From the NCBI GenBank assembly GCA_019739225.1, contig JAHHDT010000003.1, forward strand, positions 186,001 through 250,000: DNA of 64,000 bases, read 5' to 3'. Positions 63,806 through 64,000 of this stretch are shown piece after piece. The position numbers and the translations under genes are program-made. The notes below the pieces were generated by a model. It ran no database searches and was not told where the DNA came from. It saw nothing but the letters and a program-made list of their open reading frames with translations. This stretch comes from Aquamicrobium sp. Its GTDB lineage: Bacteria > Pseudomonadota > Alphaproteobacteria > Rhizobiales > Rhizobiaceae. The stretch's first letter is position 1, and each line of letters opens with the position of its first letter.

Positions 63806-64000
63806 CTGGACCTCCGTTGATCGGCGGAGGTTCGCGCACCATAGGCAAGCCGTATTGAATGATCGCGCCACAATGGTGGAAGGCAGCTTCGGGGCCGAGA
63901 TCTGACTGTCTACTATTGAGGACTTCGGACGTAAAGCGGACATATCGCTGATGACTGACCGAGGCCGTCACTGACTCATAGGGGAAGTCCGGGCGGTCCG
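63806..64000. other. Upstream region of the hydroxylase operon to window end
   Basis: No gene is visible in these 195 bases. A stretch at about 63929-63945 (CGTAAAGCGGACAT) resembles the GCATAAAGCGGACA unit at about 50669-50682, so part of the dispersed repeat family may be present. The promoter of the hydroxylase operon should lie here but is not recognised. Confidence 0.3.

Noticed and set aside
1-64000. CRISPR arrays, tRNA or rRNA genes
   Set aside because: I saw no regularly spaced direct repeats, no tRNA-like cloverleaf next to the recombinase remnant, and no rRNA-like conserved stretches.

Overview
The window looks like part of a GC-rich alphaproteobacterial chromosome, most likely order Hyphomicrobiales (Rhizobiaceae/Phyllobacteriaceae-type). 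The strongest marker is the gbpR-chvE-gguA-gguB-gguC block at 23.7-29.8 kb. Other support comes from the many binding-protein-dependent ABC importers, the GntR/LysR/RpiR regulators and a GGAAC-N16-CGTT match to the alphaproteobacterial general-stress sigma (EcfG) promoter. I see no rRNA, tRNA or CRISPR array.

Layout. (1) 0-14.5 kb: a short reading frame, then three tightly coupled, very large genes (2382, 1227 and 1056 aa) without recognisable signal peptides. The first carries an OmpA-like segment, the second fibronectin-like beta modules, the third a phospholipase-D-like C-terminal half that has lost the HKD residues. I cannot assign them to a described system and regard them as the best candidate for something new. 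(2) 14.8-18.1 kb: a hybrid GAF/PAS sensor histidine kinase with a fused receiver, preceded by the EcfG-type promoter. (3) 18.4-33.4 kb: a sugar island. A ytfQRT-yjfF-type galactofuranose/pentose importer with its FadR-type regulator lies beside gbpR and the ChvE-GguAB multiple-monosaccharide importer. The latter continues into GguC, L-arabonate dehydratase, an L-arabinose/D-galactose 1-dehydrogenase and an SMP-30 lactonase. Together they import aldoses and oxidise them by the non-phosphorylative (Weimberg-like) route. (4) 34-35.3 kb: a CPA1 Na+/H+ antiporter. (5) 35.6-43.0 kb: a GntR regulator divergent from an operon for a HAD hydrolase, a polar amino acid ABC importer, a threonine-dehydratase-like PLP enzyme, an aminotransferase and RidA. 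A perfect inverted repeat overlaps the promoter.

(6) 43.1-46.1 kb: a decayed accessory patch with a broken DUF411 gene, a HipA fragment, an intact Fic gene, a truncated HigA-like antitoxin and an IS66 transposase remnant. (7) 46.1-50.2 kb: a minus-strand operon for a glutamine-type ABC importer, a C45 (penicillin acyltransferase-like) autoproteolytic hydrolase and an RpiR regulator. (8) 50.2-64 kb: accessory genes separated by copies of a degenerate dispersed repeat. They comprise a DUF4336/TetR divergent pair, a LysR/quinone-oxidoreductase divergent pair, a frameshifted tyrosine recombinase, an AraC regulator, a secreted VWA protein with a secreted partner, and a molybdenum hydroxylase (2Fe-2S plus Moco subunits) followed by an AraC regulator.

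Recurring architecture: at three importer operons a strong GC-rich hairpin sits in the gap between the solute-binding-protein gene and the next gene, consistent with differential expression of the binding protein.
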